From assembly GCF_910578695.1 (NCBI RefSeq), contig NZ_CAJTQJ010000003.1, positions 1 to 64,000 on the forward strand: DNA of 64,000 nt, given 5' to 3'. The stretch is from an uncultured Brachyspira sp. (GTDB lineage: Bacteria; Spirochaetota; Brachyspiria; Brachyspirales; Brachyspiraceae). The translations under genes were made by a program, and so were the position numbers. Below are positions 34,482 to 43,969 of the stretch, in pieces. A model generated the notes under the pieces. It was not told the origin of the DNA. It ran no database searches and saw nothing but the letters and a program-made list of their open reading frames with translations. Each line of letters opens with the position of its first letter. The stretch's first letter is position 1.

Positions 34482-35474
34482 ATGATAAAGAAAATATTTA
34501 GTATATTATTAGTATATGCTTCTGTGTTTTTTGGGGCAGAGAGCATATCTTCAAAACATTCCTTATCAATTTTAGAAACAAGCAGTACAAGGTCAAGGGG
34601 TATGATGGGTACTAGCTTTTTAATAGGTAATGATTCATCAGCAGTATTTACAAGTTCTGCATCTTTGATGGGAGTTCTAAGAGACAGTATTAATTTAAAT
34701 TATACAATTACATCTAGTATGAAAGATGAGTATATATTTAATGCATCTTATGCTCATATAGGAGCTTCTTATGCTTTCGGCATAGGCTTTGCTTCTGAGA
34801 TTAATAAAATTTATTCTTATGACAGCGTATATGGGATAAAAAAAAATGATATATACAGCGGACTTTATTTGATTAATATAGGAGCTTCTTATGCTATTAA
34901 TGAATCTTCTTTTATAGGGGCAAATATTAAAAGTGTAGTTAATAATAGCGAAAAGCATAATAATTTCGGATTATTTTTTGATTTATCATATATGCAGTCT
35001 ATTTTTACGCCTAGTTTTAAACTTGGAGTAGGAATTAAAAATTTCGGATTTTATGATAATGTGTTTGCTAAAATAGATACTGATATAACGGCATCTTTAG
35101 CCTATATTAAAAGCGACAATAGTTTTTCTATATCTGCACAATATACTATATCAGTTCCGTCTGTGAGTCATAAAGTGTCTTTGGGTATTGAAGCTATGAT
35201 TATAGATTTTAATAAGTTAGGATTATTTAAGGAAAAAAAGGCTTGGTATGATGACTTGCCTGAGAGTATATTAGATGCTCCTAGTGCTGTACAGAAAAGA
35301 CTTGCTCAAAAACTTCCTAGCGGTATTTTAGCAAGGGCTGGTATAGGAAATAAGGGGGCTTCTTTGGGTTTATCTATTTATGTGAAATTGTTTAGATTGG
35401 ATTATGCTGTAATTTTTGATAATTTTAAAAAAGATAATATTTCGCATGATATAGGTATGAGTTTTATGTTTTAA
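34482..35474 (+). CDS. Outer-membrane protein, UPF0164/PorV-like
   Basis: 330 residues. The signal peptide (to about residue 19, FFGAES) is followed by TRSRGMMGTSFLIGNDSSAVFTSSASL, which resembles the N-terminal plug region of FadL/PorV-type and spirochaetal UPF0164 barrels (in those, G-G-A-F-x-A-x-x-D-x-x-A-x-x-x-N-P-A). Repeated amphipathic strands follow, and the protein ends IGMSFMF with terminal Phe. Predicted outer-membrane beta-barrel. The family link is moderate; transport function is unproven. Confidence 0.65.
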   Translation: MIKKIFSILLVYASVFFGAESISSKHSLSILETSSTRSRGMMGTSFLIGNDSSAVFTSSASLMGVLRDSINLNYTITSSMKDEYIFNASYAHIGASYAFGIGFASEINKIYSYDSVYGIKKNDIYSGLYLINIGASYAINESSFIGANIKSVVNNSEKHNNFGLFFDLSYMQSIFTPSFKLGVGIKNFGFYDNVFAKIDTDITASLAYIKSDNSFSISAQYTISVPSVSHKVSLGIEAMIIDFNKLGLFKEKKAWYDDLPESILDAPSAVQKRLAQKLPSGILARAGIGNKGASLGLSIYVKLFRLDYAVIFDNFKKDNISHDIGMSFMF

Positions 35475-35480
35475 TGAATT

Positions 35481-36338
35481 ATGGCTATTTGTAAACAGAA
35501 AATATCTTCTACAGAAAACTGCGATAGAGAAGAATATAAAGACGGATTATGCATTATACATCATAATAGCGATGATAAGCCTGACGGACTTTTCAGACGA
35601 ATAATAAGAGATGATATTTATAGAGGATATTATAACTTTTCTTATATGATTAGTTATGAAGGGTTTAGCTTTGAGAGTTTAAAAATAGATAAAAATACCA
35701 ATTTGCTTTTTCAAAACTCTTTATTTTACGGACCTTTTCAAATGAAAAATTTTAATCTATTTTCATCATTAGATTTTACAAATAGTAATTTTGAAAGCGG
35801 TTTATTTATCACAATGTCAAATGTATACAAAGAAATCATAATGAAAGATTCTAAAATAAATATTGATTTTGATATGTCATTATCAAATCTGTATTCTATT
35901 GATATTGATAATATGAAAGTTAATTGTAATTTTAATATTTCTAATACTGACATAATTGATAAATTAATGCTTAATCATATTCATTTTCAAAATAATTTAA
36001 GTTTTCTTAATACAAGTTTGCAAGGAGATGCCGATTTTAAAAATATTATAGTAGAAGGCAATGCTGATTTTAGAAATATGATATTTTATAAGTCATTAAA
36101 ATTTGAAAATGTAGAAATTAAAGGAAAAACTATACCTGAAGAAATTATTAAAAATGATAATATAGAATTTGTCAATGTTTTAATAAATGGCACTGTTATA
36201 GAAAATAATCAAAAAGATAAAAAAGAAAAGGATAAAAAAGAATCTCAATTAGAAAAAATCAAAGAAGCAAAGGATAAAATGTATAAAGAAACATTACTTA
36301 ATGATAAATATTCCCAAAAAAATAAATCATCAAAGTAA
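35481..36338 (+). CDS. Pentapeptide-like repeat protein with Cys/His N-terminus
   Basis: 285 residues, no signal peptide. The N-terminus has CKQK...NCDREEYKDGLCIIHH, a possible zinc-binding Cys/His cluster. Residues about 70-210 form degenerate pentapeptide-type repeats (FENVEIKG, ADFKNIIVEG, ADFRNMIFYK), suggesting a right-handed beta-helix. A Lys/Glu helical tail of 45 residues follows. Starts 6 bases after the upstream stop codon. Its last 9 bases overlap the convergent gene at 36330. Function unknown. Confidence 0.65.
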   Translation: MAICKQKISSTENCDREEYKDGLCIIHHNSDDKPDGLFRRIIRDDIYRGYYNFSYMISYEGFSFESLKIDKNTNLLFQNSLFYGPFQMKNFNLFSSLDFTNSNFESGLFITMSNVYKEIIMKDSKINIDFDMSLSNLYSIDIDNMKVNCNFNISNTDIIDKLMLNHIHFQNNLSFLNTSLQGDADFKNIIVEGNADFRNMIFYKSLKFENVEIKGKTIPEEIIKNDNIEFVNVLINGTVIENNQKDKKEKDKKESQLEKIKEAKDKMYKETLLNDKYSQKNKSSK

Positions 36339-37412
36339 ATTTCTTTTATCTTTTAATTCATCTTTTTCTCTTATATCTTTTAATATATCCTTAATTTTAG
36401 AATCTTTATTATTAGGATATATTAGAATAACATCATTAGATTTTACTATTGTAATATCATTAATTCCGTCTACAGCTATAAAAGTTTTATTATCATCATT
36501 AATTATAATATTACTGCAAGCCTCTTTTGCATATACATTTCCAATTACTACATTATTATTATCATCTTTATCATATATTCTTCCAAGTGCAGAAAAAGCC
36601 CCTAAATCGTCCCAAAAAAAACTTGACTTTAGGCATATTATATTATCTAATTTTTCCATTATGCCAAAGTCGAATGATATTTTATTTATAGTATTAAAAA
36701 TTTCTATTTTTTTATTTTCTTCTTTTATTTTTAAAGTTTCTATGACTTTATCGTATGTATCAGGCATTAATTTTTTTATGGAATTTAAAATATTATTAAT
36801 AGTCCAAGTAAACATACCGCTGTTCCATAAATAATGTCCGTCCTCTAAAAATCTGCATGCATTTTCATAATTAGGTTTTTCTACAAATCTATCAACATTA
36901 TATATATTATCTTTAATATTATCTTTTAATTTTATATATCCGTAGCCTGTTTCAGGACGATTAGGATTTATTCCTATAGTGACAATATTATCAGTTTCTT
37001 TACTAATATTAATAGAATCATTTATAGTTTTTATAAATATATCTTCATCTTTTATTATAGGGTCTGAAGGCAGTATTGATATTACAGCATCTTCTTTTAT
37101 TTTTTCTCTTATAGATAAAATGCCTAATGTAATGGCAGCTGCTGTATCTCTTCCTATAGGCTCATATATTATATTTTCTTTATTAAATGACGGTATATAT
37201 TTATTAAAAGCTTCTTTATATCTTCTTCCTGTTATTATAAAAATATTTTCTTTTGAAGTAATTTTTAAAGCTCTGTCTATTGTATGTTCTATCAGAGATT
37301 TATTATCTATTATTTTTAAAAATTGTTTAGGTTTATTTTCTCGGCTTAAAGGCCATAATCTTTCTCCTATACCTCCAGCCATAATAAGTACAACTTTTTT
37401 TATATTATACAT
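36330..37412 (-). CDS. manC: Mannose-1-phosphate guanylyltransferase (GDP-mannose pyrophosphorylase)
   Basis: Makes GDP-mannose for surface glycans. The nucleotidyltransferase signature VLIMAGGIGERLWPLSRENKPKQFL starts near residue 8. Conserved LEHTIDRAL, EPIGRDTAAAI, NPNRPETGYGYI, RFVEKP and NSGMFTW segments follow. At 360 residues it is the short form, without the phosphomannose isomerase domain of long ManC/AlgA proteins. AAAGG upstream of the ATG. Convergent 9-base overlap with the upstream-strand gene. Confidence 0.92.
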   Translation of the reverse strand: MYNIKKVVLIMAGGIGERLWPLSRENKPKQFLKIIDNKSLIEHTIDRALKITSKENIFIITGRRYKEAFNKYIPSFNKENIIYEPIGRDTAAAITLGILSIREKIKEDAVISILPSDPIIKDEDIFIKTINDSINISKETDNIVTIGINPNRPETGYGYIKLKDNIKDNIYNVDRFVEKPNYENACRFLEDGHYLWNSGMFTWTINNILNSIKKLMPDTYDKVIETLKIKEENKKIEIFNTINKISFDFGIMEKLDNIICLKSSFFWDDLGAFSALGRIYDKDDNNNVVIGNVYAKEACSNIIINDDNKTFIAVDGINDITIVKSNDVILIYPNNKDSKIKDILKDIREKDELKDKRNLL

Positions 37413-37635
37413 ATTATATATACCCTTTAATACTGCTTAATTTCTAGCTTAATTATACAGAAAAAAAAATAAAAAACAATAATATTTTTATTTATTGATA
37501 TTGAAAAAAAATAAAAAAAACTTTATTTATCTTTTGCAAAATGCTTAAATATTTTTATTTGACAAAAATTTCATTATGTATTAATCTAATACCCTATAAT
37601 TTTAGATTTTGAAATTTTGAGAGGCTGAAGGCTGT

Positions 37636-38244
37636 ATGAATAATATTGAGCAATTAATATATGATGATGATGATATGCTGTCGCCTATAGATGCTGCAAA
37701 GATAGTAGGAGTTTCTAGGACTACAGTTAATTATTGGATAAGACATTATGGATTAAAAGCCGATGTTACTCCTGGAAAAAGATATAAGATACGATATGCT
37801 GATTTAAAGGTATTTTTAGCTTTCAATAAGAAAGAAAAAAGAATGAGATTAAAAAGAAAGCAGTCTAAATACAAATTAGCTATAATTGAACCTATTGAAA
37901 TTACAAGAAAAAATTATTTTGAATGGCTGAAAGATGATTATGATACTGTATGTGTTTCTAATTTGACAGCACCGCTTAAAGAACTCAAGAAGATTTCTCC
38001 TGATATTATACTTATGGATATTAATTTATCAGAAGATAAGGATTATTTTTATTTATTAGATGAGATAAAAAAAGAGGTTTCTCTAAGAACAGCATTAATT
38101 ATCATTATTACAAAAAGATATAATGAAGATGATGTTGTAAACGGGCTTGAAAAGGGTGCATGCGATTATGTAAAAAAACCTGTAGGTCAAAATGAACTTA
38201 AAGCAAGAATAAAAAATTCTATTAGATTTTATGTTGATGTTTGA
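37636..38244 (+). CDS. HTH-receiver protein (excisionase-type HTH fused to a REC domain)
   Basis: 202 residues. Residues 15-63 form a MerR/excisionase-type helix-turn-helix (LSPIDAAKIVGVSRTTVNYWI). A basic linker precedes a receiver domain (79-200) with Asp128 (ILMDINLSED), Thr159 (IIITKRY) and Lys181 (YVKKPVG), so phosphorylation is plausible. The order is inverted relative to normal response regulators, which carry the receiver first. TTGACA at 37559-37564 lies 17 bases before TAATCT, a possible promoter. A GAGAGG element is upstream of the ATG. Its kinase is not nearby. Confidence 0.8.
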   Translation: MNNIEQLIYDDDDMLSPIDAAKIVGVSRTTVNYWIRHYGLKADVTPGKRYKIRYADLKVFLAFNKKEKRMRLKRKQSKYKLAIIEPIEITRKNYFEWLKDDYDTVCVSNLTAPLKELKKISPDIILMDINLSEDKDYFYLLDEIKKEVSLRTALIIIITKRYNEDDVVNGLEKGACDYVKKPVGQNELKARIKNSIRFYVDV

Positions 38245-38264
38245 TATTTCTTGTTTGATATTTG

Positions 38265-40250
38265 CTATAGCATATTTACAGGGTCTATATCTATTTCTAT
38301 ATAATTATCTTTCTGTGCTGTGAAATTATATTTTAATTTATCAAAAAAGTTTTTTAATAGAGAATGAGATGAAGTTTTTATGAGTATATTCCATCTATAA
38401 TATTTATTTAATTTGTTTATAGCACATGCCGAAGCTCCTAATATTATTATTTTATCTGAGTTATTATAAGTTTCCATTCTAAGCATATCAGCTATTTTAT
38501 TTGCATCATTTTCTACTTTTTCTTCGTCTAGTCCCCTTATCACTAGCCTTACAAGCCTTGCAAAAGGCGGATAGTTTAGAGGAAATTTCCTATTTTCTAT
38601 TTCTTTATTATAGAAAGATATATAATCATGATTTTTAGCATACTCTATACTATAGTTATTAGGAGAATAAGTCTGAATATATACAATTCCTTTTTTCTCT
38701 CCTCTTCCGCTTCTTCCAGCTACCTGAGTTATTAGATTGAATGTTCTCTCAGCACTTCTGAAATCTGGTATATGGAGAGACATATCTGCCAATAATACCC
38801 CAACTAAAGTAACATTAGGAAAATCAAGCCCTTTAGCTATCATTTGAGTGCCTACTAATATATTTATTTCTCCGTCAGAAAATCTTTTGAATATCTTTTC
38901 ATAATTTTTTGTCCCTCCGACAGTATCCTGATCCATTCGCTCTATTACAGCATTAGGAAAAAGTATTTTTAAATGTTCTTCTACCTTTTCAGTACCGCTT
39001 CCTATTTGTTCAAAATGTCCTATTTTACATTCATCGCAAAGTTCATCTAAATATTGAGTATATCCGCAGTAATGGCACATAACAACATTTTTCTTTTTAT
39101 GATAAGTAAGAGAAACAGAACAATTTGGGCATTCTAAAACTCTTTGACAATATGAACAGCTTACAACAGGTGCATATCCTTTACGGTTAAGAAATAGTAT
39201 AATCTGTTCTTTTTTTTCTAACTTTTTATTTATTTCCTCTGCCAATTTCTGAGTAATTATAGGAAAAGCATCAGCTCTCTTTTCTTTTTTCAAATCCAAT
39301 ATTTTTACTTCAGGCATATTAACAGATGCTGCTCTTTTATTTAATGTTAGAAGTTCTATTTTTCCTATTGAAGCATAATAATAGCTTTCTATTGACGGTG
39401 TGGCACTTCCTAAAAGTAATACAGCATTCTCCTGAGATTTTCTATAAAATGCAACTTGTCTTGCATGATATCTTGGCGTGTCTGCTGACTTATAGCTTGT
39501 TTCATGTTCTTCATCTATAACGATTATTCCCAAGTTAGGAGTAGGGGAGAATATTGCACTTCTTGCACCTATAACTATTTTTATCTCATCTTTTTTTATC
39601 ATCTGCCAATATCTATATTTTGCATTTGGAGATAATTTACTATGAAGAACAGCTACTTTGCCTTCAAATCTTTCAGCGAATCTTTTTATAGTTTGAGGAG
39701 TTAAAGATATTTCAGGAAGTATAATTATAGCCTGCTTTCCCATATCTACAGCTTTTTTTATAGCCTGCAAATATACTTCTGTTTTACCGCTTCCTGTAAC
39801 GCCATGCAGTAAAAAAGTTTTATTATTATTTGATTCTATACTTTCAATGATTTTTTTTACAACATTTTCCTGTTCATCATTCAGCTTCAAATATGGTTTC
39901 TGTTTTGCTGAAATAGGCTTAGCTTTTTTTTCTTTTTTAGCAGGAGTGCCTACAGGAAGAGCAGCAAAAAGAGCTTCCCCAAAAGATGAATGATAATAAT
40001 TACTCATCCATTTAGCTAATTTAAATTCTTTATCGGAACATATAGGTTCAAGATCAATTCTAGCTTTGATAGGATATACTTTATAGTTTCCGTCTATAGT
40101 TTCAACTTCTTCTATTACAATACCTTTATTATTTTTTCCTTTAATAGGTGCTATAACCCTGCATCCTATCAAGCTATCACTAATCTCATCTGGTTTTTTG
40201 TATGTAAGTATTTTATCTATAGGCAGATTGAAAACAACTTTAACATACAT
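38265..40250 (-). CDS. priA: Primosomal protein N' (replication restart helicase PriA)
   Basis: 3'-5' DNA helicase that restarts stalled replication forks. N-terminal 3'-end-binding domain, then Walker A GVTGSGKT (150-157) and DEEH box (246-249). The zinc-binding insertion has paired cysteines in VSCSYCQRVLECPNC and MCHYCGYTQYLDELCDEC (about 370-415). The helicase motif VGTQMIAKGLDFPNV and the C-terminal domain follow. 661 residues, slightly short for PriA. Last gene of the rplM operon, 5 bases after the dksA-like gene. Confidence 0.96.
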   Translation of the reverse strand: MYVKVVFNLPIDKILTYKKPDEISDSLIGCRVIAPIKGKNNKGIVIEEVETIDGNYKVYPIKARIDLEPICSDKEFKLAKWMSNYYHSSFGEALFAALPVGTPAKKEKKAKPISAKQKPYLKLNDEQENVVKKIIESIESNNNKTFLLHGVTGSGKTEVYLQAIKKAVDMGKQAIIILPEISLTPQTIKRFAERFEGKVAVLHSKLSPNAKYRYWQMIKKDEIKIVIGARSAIFSPTPNLGIIVIDEEHETSYKSADTPRYHARQVAFYRKSQENAVLLLGSATPSIESYYYASIGKIELLTLNKRAASVNMPEVKILDLKKEKRADAFPIITQKLAEEINKKLEKKEQIILFLNRKGYAPVVSCSYCQRVLECPNCSVSLTYHKKKNVVMCHYCGYTQYLDELCDECKIGHFEQIGSGTEKVEEHLKILFPNAVIERMDQDTVGGTKNYEKIFKRFSDGEINILVGTQMIAKGLDFPNVTLVGVLLADMSLHIPDFRSAERTFNLITQVAGRSGRGEKKGIVYIQTYSPNNYSIEYAKNHDYISFYNKEIENRKFPLNYPPFARLVRLVIRGLDEEKVENDANKIADMLRMETYNNSDKIIILGASACAINKLNKYYRWNILIKTSSHSLLKNFFDKLKYNFTAQKDNYIEIDIDPVNML

Positions 40251-40255
40251 TATTA

Positions 40256-40621
40256 TTACATTTTTTCACGGCGTTTTTTATCTTCATATTTGGACATACA
40301 ATTCACACATCTTAAAGTATAAGGCAAAGCAGCAAGTCTCTCTTCATTAATCTCTTCTTTACAATCAATACATTTTCCATAACTGCCGTCTTCTATTCTT
40401 TTAAGTGCATTATTAAGCATATCTAATTTGTCTTTTTCTTTCTGAGAGAAATTCATCAGATTTTGTTTTTCATAAGCTTGAAATGCTATATCTACCATAT
40501 CCCCATACGAATCATCTTTAAGTGCTTCATAGGTTTCATTTCCGCTTAGTAAATCATCTAATGTTTTTCTCTTTTCTTCTAATAGTAAATCTTTAAATTT
40601 TTTTAACTTCTTAGCAGTCAT
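40256..40621 (-). CDS. DksA/TraR-type C4 zinc-finger protein
   Basis: 121 residues. An N-terminal coiled-coil-like helical hairpin (LKKFKDLLLEEKRKTLDDLL) is followed by a four-Cys zinc finger, CIDCKEEINEERLAALPYTLRCVNC in outline. DksA-type proteins bind the RNA polymerase secondary channel and modulate initiation; the acidic DxxDxA tip (GDMVDIAF) is visible. The ATG at 40621 follows AAAGG; an in-frame extension back to 40723 overlaps rpsI and lacks support. Position inside a ribosomal-protein operon fits a growth-control role (inference). Confidence 0.85.
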   Translation of the reverse strand: MTAKKLKKFKDLLLEEKRKTLDDLLSGNETYEALKDDSYGDMVDIAFQAYEKQNLMNFSQKEKDKLDMLNNALKRIEDGSYGKCIDCKEEINEERLAALPYTLRCVNCMSKYEDKKRREKM

Positions 40622-40661
40622 ATAACAAGCCTTTAAGCAGTAGTAATATAATAAATATAAT

Positions 40662-41060
40662 TTAACGTTTTGAGAATTGGAAACGTTTTCTAGCACCTGA
40701 TCTTCCGTATTTTTTACGCTCAACTACGCGTGAATCTCTGGTAAGAAACCCGTTTCTTTTTAATGTAGTTCTAAAATCCTGACTTTCGCCCACTAAAGCT
40801 TTGGCTATTCCATGTCTAACAGCATCAGCCTGTGCTGAAACACCGCCGCCATGAACATTAGCAAATACATCATATTTTCCAAAATTACCTGTTACTTTCA
40901 AAGCATCTTCCACCACTTTAAGAAGAGCTGCTCTATTGCAGAAGTATTCAGCATAATTCTTGCCGTTTATCAAAATTTTGCCGCTGCCTAAAGTTATGCG
41001 TACTCTGGCATTAGCTGTTTTTCTTTTACCAGTAAAAATAGTTAATTGTTTAGCTGCCAT
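40662..41060 (-). CDS. rpsI: 30S ribosomal protein S9
   Basis: 132-residue small-subunit protein. Shows TGKRKTANARVRITLGSGKI, NVHGGGVSAQADAVRHGIAKAL and the universal C-terminal tail KYGRSGARKRFQFSKR that reaches the P site. Fourteen bases after rplM, the conserved pairing. Confidence 0.98.
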   Translation of the reverse strand: MAAKQLTIFTGKRKTANARVRITLGSGKILINGKNYAEYFCNRAALLKVVEDALKVTGNFGKYDVFANVHGGGVSAQADAVRHGIAKALVGESQDFRTTLKRNGFLTRDSRVVERKKYGRSGARKRFQFSKR

Positions 41061-41074
41061 TTTTTATCTCCTAA

Positions 41075-41530
41075 TTATATATTTACTACGGTAGGTTTAT
41101 TAGCCTCATGCGGATGTTCGCTTCCTGCATATACTTTTAACTTCTTTAGATGAAGTCTTCCCAACGGATTATGAGAAAGCATACCTTTTACAGCTATTTT
41201 TACCATTCTTTCAGGATTCTTTTCTAATAATTCGCCATAGCTTACAGCCTTAATTCCGCCCGGATATCCTGTATGTCTATAGTGAATTTTGCCTTTCTTT
41301 TTATTTCCTGTTAATAATATATCTTTAGCATTGATGATAATTACATAATCACCATTATCTAAATTGTATGCATAGTCTGCTTTATGTTTGCCTTTAAGCA
41401 TATAAGCTGCTCTGCTTGCTACTCTTCCTAATGATTTACCTTTAGCATCGATTATTAACCAATTCTGCTTAATATCTTTTTGTGATAAAACATAGGTACT
41501 ATTTTTTGTTTTTAATGTTTTCTTATCCAT
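41075..41530 (-). CDS. rplM: 50S ribosomal protein L13
   Basis: 151-residue large-subunit protein. Recognised by WLIIDAKGKSLGRVASRAAYMLKGKHK, DYVIIINAKDILLTGNKKKGK, YRHTGYPGG and the KGMLSHNPLGR motif. First gene of rplM-rpsI-dksA-like-priA on the reverse strand. A near-consensus promoter lies 70-98 bases upstream. Confidence 0.98.
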   Translation of the reverse strand: MDKKTLKTKNSTYVLSQKDIKQNWLIIDAKGKSLGRVASRAAYMLKGKHKADYAYNLDNGDYVIIINAKDILLTGNKKKGKIHYRHTGYPGGIKAVSYGELLEKNPERMVKIAVKGMLSHNPLGRLHLKKLKVYAGSEHPHEANKPTVVNI

Positions 41531-41599
41531 AACATATACACCTTGATCTAACTAAAAAATTTGGTAGTTTCATAAAATATTAAAATGTAACGGTGCGTA

Positions 41600-41628
41600 A
41601 TTATACCATAAAAATATTGCAAAGTCAA
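41600..41628 (-). promoter_or_regulatory. Near-consensus sigma-70 promoter of the rplM operon
   Basis: On the reverse strand TTGACT (41628-41623), a 17-base spacer and a perfect TATAAT (41605-41600). Transcription would start near 41593, giving a leader of about 60 bases. Confidence 0.85.
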
Positions 41629-41693
41629 ATTTAATTGATGTATTTAATATATTTTTATAAGATTATTTTGATGATAAAAGCAGCAGTTTTGAA

Positions 41694-41860
41694 TAATATT
41701 AGAAAGCTGAATATAAAAATCAAGATTTATTAAAAATCTTAAAAAACATTATCAGCATATCGCTTCTTAAAGCGTACACCTGCTTCACTAAATGATGCAC
41801 TGAAAGGCGTCAAAGTTACGAATAAGTTTTTTATTAGTAAATAAAGAAATAAAAAACTTA
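41694..41860 (-). repeat. Dispersed repeat block
   Basis: The complement of 41694-41719 reads ATTTTTATATTCAGCTTTCT then AATATT. It matches, with one change, the element at 45400-45420 and 45530-45550. The rest (GCGTACACC, GGCGTCAAAG) is unusually GC-rich for this genome and untranslated. Confidence 0.65.
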
Positions 41861-42046
41861 TAAATAAAATATTCTATATAATTTTAATCGTTTCTTTTGA
41901 CTTATGTCAAATATATAATTAAGCCATAATAAATTTCCTATATTAAAATATTTTTATTTACTTAAATACTTTTTTTGATATACTAATATATATAATATGA
42001 ATATTATGCTTTGGAATTATTGAATTAGAGAAAATTTTTTAAAGCT

Positions 42047-42158
42047 ATAAACGAGCAGCTAATAAACAGCAAAGCTGGTTATTAGCTAATTTAAAGCGAG
42101 TTTATAGCTAGCAATAATAAAATAAATATAAAAATTATGAGCGTCTGACATTGTTAAT
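42047..42158 (+). repeat. Hairpin-forming dispersed repeat (best copy)
   Basis: Nested inverted repeat: ATAAAC (42047-42052) with GTTTAT (42100-42105), AGCTAATAA (42057-42065) with TTATTAGCT (42079-42087), and inner CAGC (42067-42070) with GCTG (42074-42077). The following 31 bases, 42128-42158, are an exact inverted match to 51601-51631. Related copies lie at 44.15, 45.25 and 18.67 kb. Non-coding. Confidence 0.8.
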
Positions 42159-42272
42159 AATTGCAGAGTTTATTAAAAATAATAATAAAAAAGCGAGCCG
42201 AAGCCATATTCTGACATTGTCAGCATATATTTTGCCAAAGGCACGCTTTGCGGGATAACAATAATAAAAATA

Positions 42273-43274
42273 ATGATTAGTATAATAATACCAGTTTATA
42301 ATGTTTCAAAATATTTAAGAGTCTGCCTAGACAGTGTAATTAATCAGACATATAAAGATTTAGAAATAATATGCATTAATGACGGCTCAACTGATGATTC
42401 TCTTGAAATATTAAAAGAGTATGCAGATAAAGATAGTAGAATAATTTTAATAGATAAAAAAAATGCAGGAGTTTCTGCTGCAAGAAATGACGGAATAGAT
42501 AAAGCTAAAGGCGAATATTTATTTTGTATTGACAGCGATGATTATATTGATAGTAATTTTATTGAAGTTTTTTATAATAATGCTAAAAATAATGATAGTG
42601 ATTTAGTGGTATTAAGTACTTTTTGGAGTCTGGACAAAAGAATAAATAAAGATTATCATTCAGCACTTCCAACTTGTTCTATGTTTATAAGAAAGTCTGT
42701 ATTAGATAATTATAAATATTTGAGATATCCTCTTAATGTTCAGCCCGGAGAAGACGGCATATTTTCTCATAAACTTTTAATGTATACTAAAAATATTAGT
42801 TTTGAATATAATACAAATTATCATTATGTAAAAAGAAGAGGACAGGATTCTCAAAGAGCTGTTAAAGAGCCTAAAATATTATTAGAGGCTATACCGAAAT
42901 GGTTTGAATTATTAGAGGAGTTTTACAGTAAATATAATTTTTGGGAAAGTAAGTCATTATCATTTGCTAAATATATTGAAAGCGAAGCATTTTTAGCATT
43001 TAGAACAAAAAATTTTACTTATGATGATGAGAAGGAAATTTTTGATATTATAAAGAATACTTTAAATAAAGCTCTAAATTATATTAATAAAGAAGATTAT
43101 AATAAATATTTCTCTAAAGAGTTTGTTATTTTTATAGAGTCTGATACAATAAAAGAGTATTACAGCAAGGTTAAATATAAATATAATTATATAAGATTTA
43201 CATTATTTGGTAAAGATGTATCTGTGCGGTATAGAGAAAATAGATATAAGTATTATAAGAATGATAAAGAATAA
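42273..43274 (+). CDS. Family 2 glycosyltransferase
   Basis: 333 residues. GT-A fold enzyme that transfers a sugar from a nucleotide-sugar during surface glycan synthesis. Typical start ISIIIPVYNVSKYLRVCLDS, nucleotide-binding INDGSTDDS (35-43), AGVSAARNDGI, and metal-binding DSDD at 87-90. No membrane segment, so cytoplasmic or peripheral. It stands alone between long repeat-filled gaps, like a transferred gene. The ribosome site is weak. Donor and acceptor unknown. Confidence 0.9.
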   Translation: MISIIIPVYNVSKYLRVCLDSVINQTYKDLEIICINDGSTDDSLEILKEYADKDSRIILIDKKNAGVSAARNDGIDKAKGEYLFCIDSDDYIDSNFIEVFYNNAKNNDSDLVVLSTFWSLDKRINKDYHSALPTCSMFIRKSVLDNYKYLRYPLNVQPGEDGIFSHKLLMYTKNISFEYNTNYHYVKRRGQDSQRAVKEPKILLEAIPKWFELLEEFYSKYNFWESKSLSFAKYIESEAFLAFRTKNFTYDDEKEIFDIIKNTLNKALNYINKEDYNKYFSKEFVIFIESDTIKEYYSKVKYKYNYIRFTLFGKDVSVRYRENRYKYYKNDKE

Positions 43275-43381
43275 TATTTAATACAGCAAAATACAAATAT
43301 TCTATACATATGGATTTATATATTTTATACCGGAAATTGTTACAGTATCTTGAATTTTAGACAGCTTTATATGATTTTCTT

Positions 43382-43969
43382 TTATTTTTTTAGCCGAATA
43401 ATTTGAATTTTTGAAAATTCTTTGTTAATCCTAGAATTAATCGGAAAAAGAACTTTAATTTTTTTATCTGTTTTTTCTAATATCATTTTTATTATCGGTA
43501 TATAATCTGTATCTGAAGATATTATTACAATAGTATCAATATCTTTATTTGTAAGTGCATCATATAATATATTTATAGATAAAGCCGTATCTGTTTCTTT
43601 TTCTTCATGTTTTTTTAATTTGAGATTTTTATTACAATTAGGGCAAATATCTGTGACAATTTTTCTTCCAAATCTTCCATTAACTGCTTCTATATTACAA
43701 TATTTATTTAATATTTCATAAAAAGCCTTATGTCCGTTTATTTTACCTTTTCTTTTATTGCTATTAGATTTATATAATATATAAATGGTAAGGTATAACA
43801 GAAAAAACATTATCTTATCAATATAAGTGTTTTTATTAAAAAATAAAGATATTAATTTTCTATAGTCTATACATTTATTTTTATTTGTTAAATTACTATT
43901 TTGCGATTCTATTGTATATTTTAAATAATGATAAGAATTAAAACCATCTATATATGCAAATACTTTTAT
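43382..43969 (-). pseudogene. NYN-domain (LabA/DUF88-like) protein with missing start codon
   Basis: Reading from 43969 down, one open frame of 195 codons encodes a complete NYN nuclease-type domain. It has KVFAYIDGFNSYHYL with the catalytic-type Asp, then YRKLISLFF, HKAFYEILNKYCNIEAVNGRFG, a four-Cys-like pair CPNCNKN, KETDTALSINILYDAL, and VIISSDTDYIPIIKMI. The codon where ATG is expected is ATA, preceded by an in-frame stop, with no ribosome site. The first ATG (43810) lies after the catalytic Asp. NYN proteins are metal-dependent RNases. I judge this gene decayed or started at a non-standard codon. Confidence 0.65.

Larger units (their letters stand above)
41531..42272. other. Long gap with promoter and dispersed hairpin repeats
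   Basis: No gene. It contains the rplM promoter, a repeat block at 41694-41860 and a complex repeat block at 42040-42250. The latter two share sequence with gaps at 44.0-44.3, 45.2-45.7 and 51.5-51.8 kb. Confidence 0.65.

Noticed and set aside
40622..40723. 34-residue N-terminal extension of the DksA-like protein
   Set aside because: Overlaps rpsI, not part of the family, and AAAGG supports the ATG at 40621.
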